Shown: positions 63,026 through 64,000 of the stretch, in pieces | Layout of the letters: every line of letters starts with the position of its first letter | Position numbering within the stretch: position 1 is the stretch's first letter | From: a bacterium | GTDB taxonomy: Bacteria; SAR324; XYD2-FULL-50-16 | Direction of reading: 5' to 3' | Assembly: GCA_018829445.1 (NCBI GenBank) | Contig: JAHJTV010000074.1 | Span: 1 to 64,000, forward strand | DNA: 64,000 nucleotides | Notes under the pieces: generated by a model | The model's input: the letters and a program-made list of their open reading frames with translations, nothing else | The model's database searches: none | What the model was told of the DNA's origin: nothing | Program-made: the position numbers and the translations under genes

Positions 63026-63862
63026 ATGAAAAGATTAAACGGAATATTGGGGGGTGTCGGGTTATTTATTGCGGCGATTTCTTTAGCTGTTTTTATGCCG
63101 TCCATGGCTGTTTCAGAAGGTCTCACGGCTTTTGAGATTATGAAAAAAGTAGATAAAAGGGATGACGGAGAGACATCAATCTCTGAAATGACAATGATAT
63201 TGATTGATCGGAAGGGAAACCAAAGGATTAAGATTATGAAGGGCTTTCGAAAAGATTTTGGAGAAGACACAAAAACCATCAGCTTCTTTTTAAGTCCGGA
63301 GGATGAACGGAATGTATCATTTTTATCTTATGAATGGGAGGATGAAAGTAAGGAGGATGATAATTGGCTATATCTGCCAGCTTTAGGTAGACCCAAAAGA
63401 ATTAGTGGTTCAGGGAAAAAAGGTTCATTTATGGGGAGTGACTTCAGTTATGCCGATATGAACGGATTGGAGCTCGGTGACTGGGATTTTAAGATTGTAC
63501 AAGAATCTGCCATGGTTAAGGATCAGGATTGCTGGATAATTGAAGCTGTTCCAAAAGCGTCCAAAAGGGAGAAAGTCAGCGATGAGACAGGTTATAAAAA
63601 AACGATCTCCTGGGTAAGAAAAGATATCTTCATGACAATTCAAAGCAGATTATATCTTGAAAAAGGAGGAAAATATAAAAATTTCATCGCATCTGATATA
63701 GAAAAAATTCAAGGCATCTGGACTGCAAAAAAACTCAGCATGATTCAATTAAAGGGCAAGACAGTTGAACATTCAACAGTCCTGCAATTCGACAGTTTGG
63801 AATACAATAAAGGGGTTGAAGACAACATGTTTACCGTTCAACGCATGGTAAGAGGATTGTAA
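63026..63862 (+). CDS. Outer membrane lipoprotein-sorting protein (LolA-like)
   Basis: 278 aa; signal peptide; GEDTKTISFFLSPEDERNVSFLSYEWEDESKEDDNWLYLPALGRPKRISGSGKKGSFMGSDFSYADM. Confidence 0.82.
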   Translation: MKRLNGILGGVGLFIAAISLAVFMPSMAVSEGLTAFEIMKKVDKRDDGETSISEMTMILIDRKGNQRIKIMKGFRKDFGEDTKTISFFLSPEDERNVSFLSYEWEDESKEDDNWLYLPALGRPKRISGSGKKGSFMGSDFSYADMNGLELGDWDFKIVQESAMVKDQDCWIIEAVPKASKREKVSDETGYKKTISWVRKDIFMTIQSRLYLEKGGKYKNFIASDIEKIQGIWTAKKLSMIQLKGKTVEHSTVLQFDSLEYNKGVEDNMFTVQRMVRGL

Positions 63863-64000
63863 TGAACAGAAAGATATGGATAATAGGTATCGTTTGTTTG
63901 GGTCTGTCACTTTGTGGTTTTTATAAATCCGATGCTGTTTATGCCGACGATTCCAACGAAGCCACCAAGATTACTGAAGAAGCAGAAGATACCGTCGAAG
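63862..64000 (+). CDS. Partial CDS with signal peptide, truncated by window end
   Basis: ATGA overlap with preceding stop; MNRKIWIIGIVCLGLSLCGFYKSDAVYADDSNEATKITEEAEDTVE. Confidence 0.65.
   Translation, partial: MNRKIWIIGIVCLGLSLCGFYKSDAVYADDSNEATKITEEAEDTVE

Overview
Most of the left half (about 1-30.3 kb) looks like an accessory/defence island. It ends at two tRNA genes, tRNA-Gly(UCC) and tRNA-Gln(UUG). Read on the minus strand, it contains: a WYL regulator followed by a complete type I Zorya-like operon (zorA-zorB-zorC-zorD); a frameshifted endonuclease/exonuclease/phosphatase (EEP) gene; a type I restriction-modification system (hsdM-hsdS ... hsdR) interrupted by a REP-associated tyrosine transposase (RAYT) and a RhuM-like gene; and a tightly packed operon of unknown function (epimerase, glycosyltransferase, radical SAM, WG-repeat/O-methyltransferase fusion, histidine phosphatase, P-loop kinase, nucleotidyltransferase). 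A serine recombinase and a damaged tyrosine integrase lie at the tRNA-proximal end. Many copies of one REP family (GTAGGATGGGCTAC...) surround the RAYT and hsd genes. REP-derived bases supply the stop codons of hsdR and the RAYT, and diverged copies of the hsdS 3' end sit in a 185-bp tandem array just downstream of hsdS. The right half (about 30.6-64 kb) is mostly core-like: MFS transporter, BatD-like protein, ROK kinase, FeoA, a nitrogen cluster (GSIII, three PII, two Amt) with a sigma54 promoter, FtsQ-like, TerB-like, anSME-like radical SAM, TPR protein, MetK, HPr, AroE, CHASE2-adenylate cyclase, RACo-like ferredoxin/ASKHA protein, homocysteine methyltransferase, and a TetR-RND-lipoprotein-sorting cluster. 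All calls are from reading the sequence and supplied translations; no database search was run.
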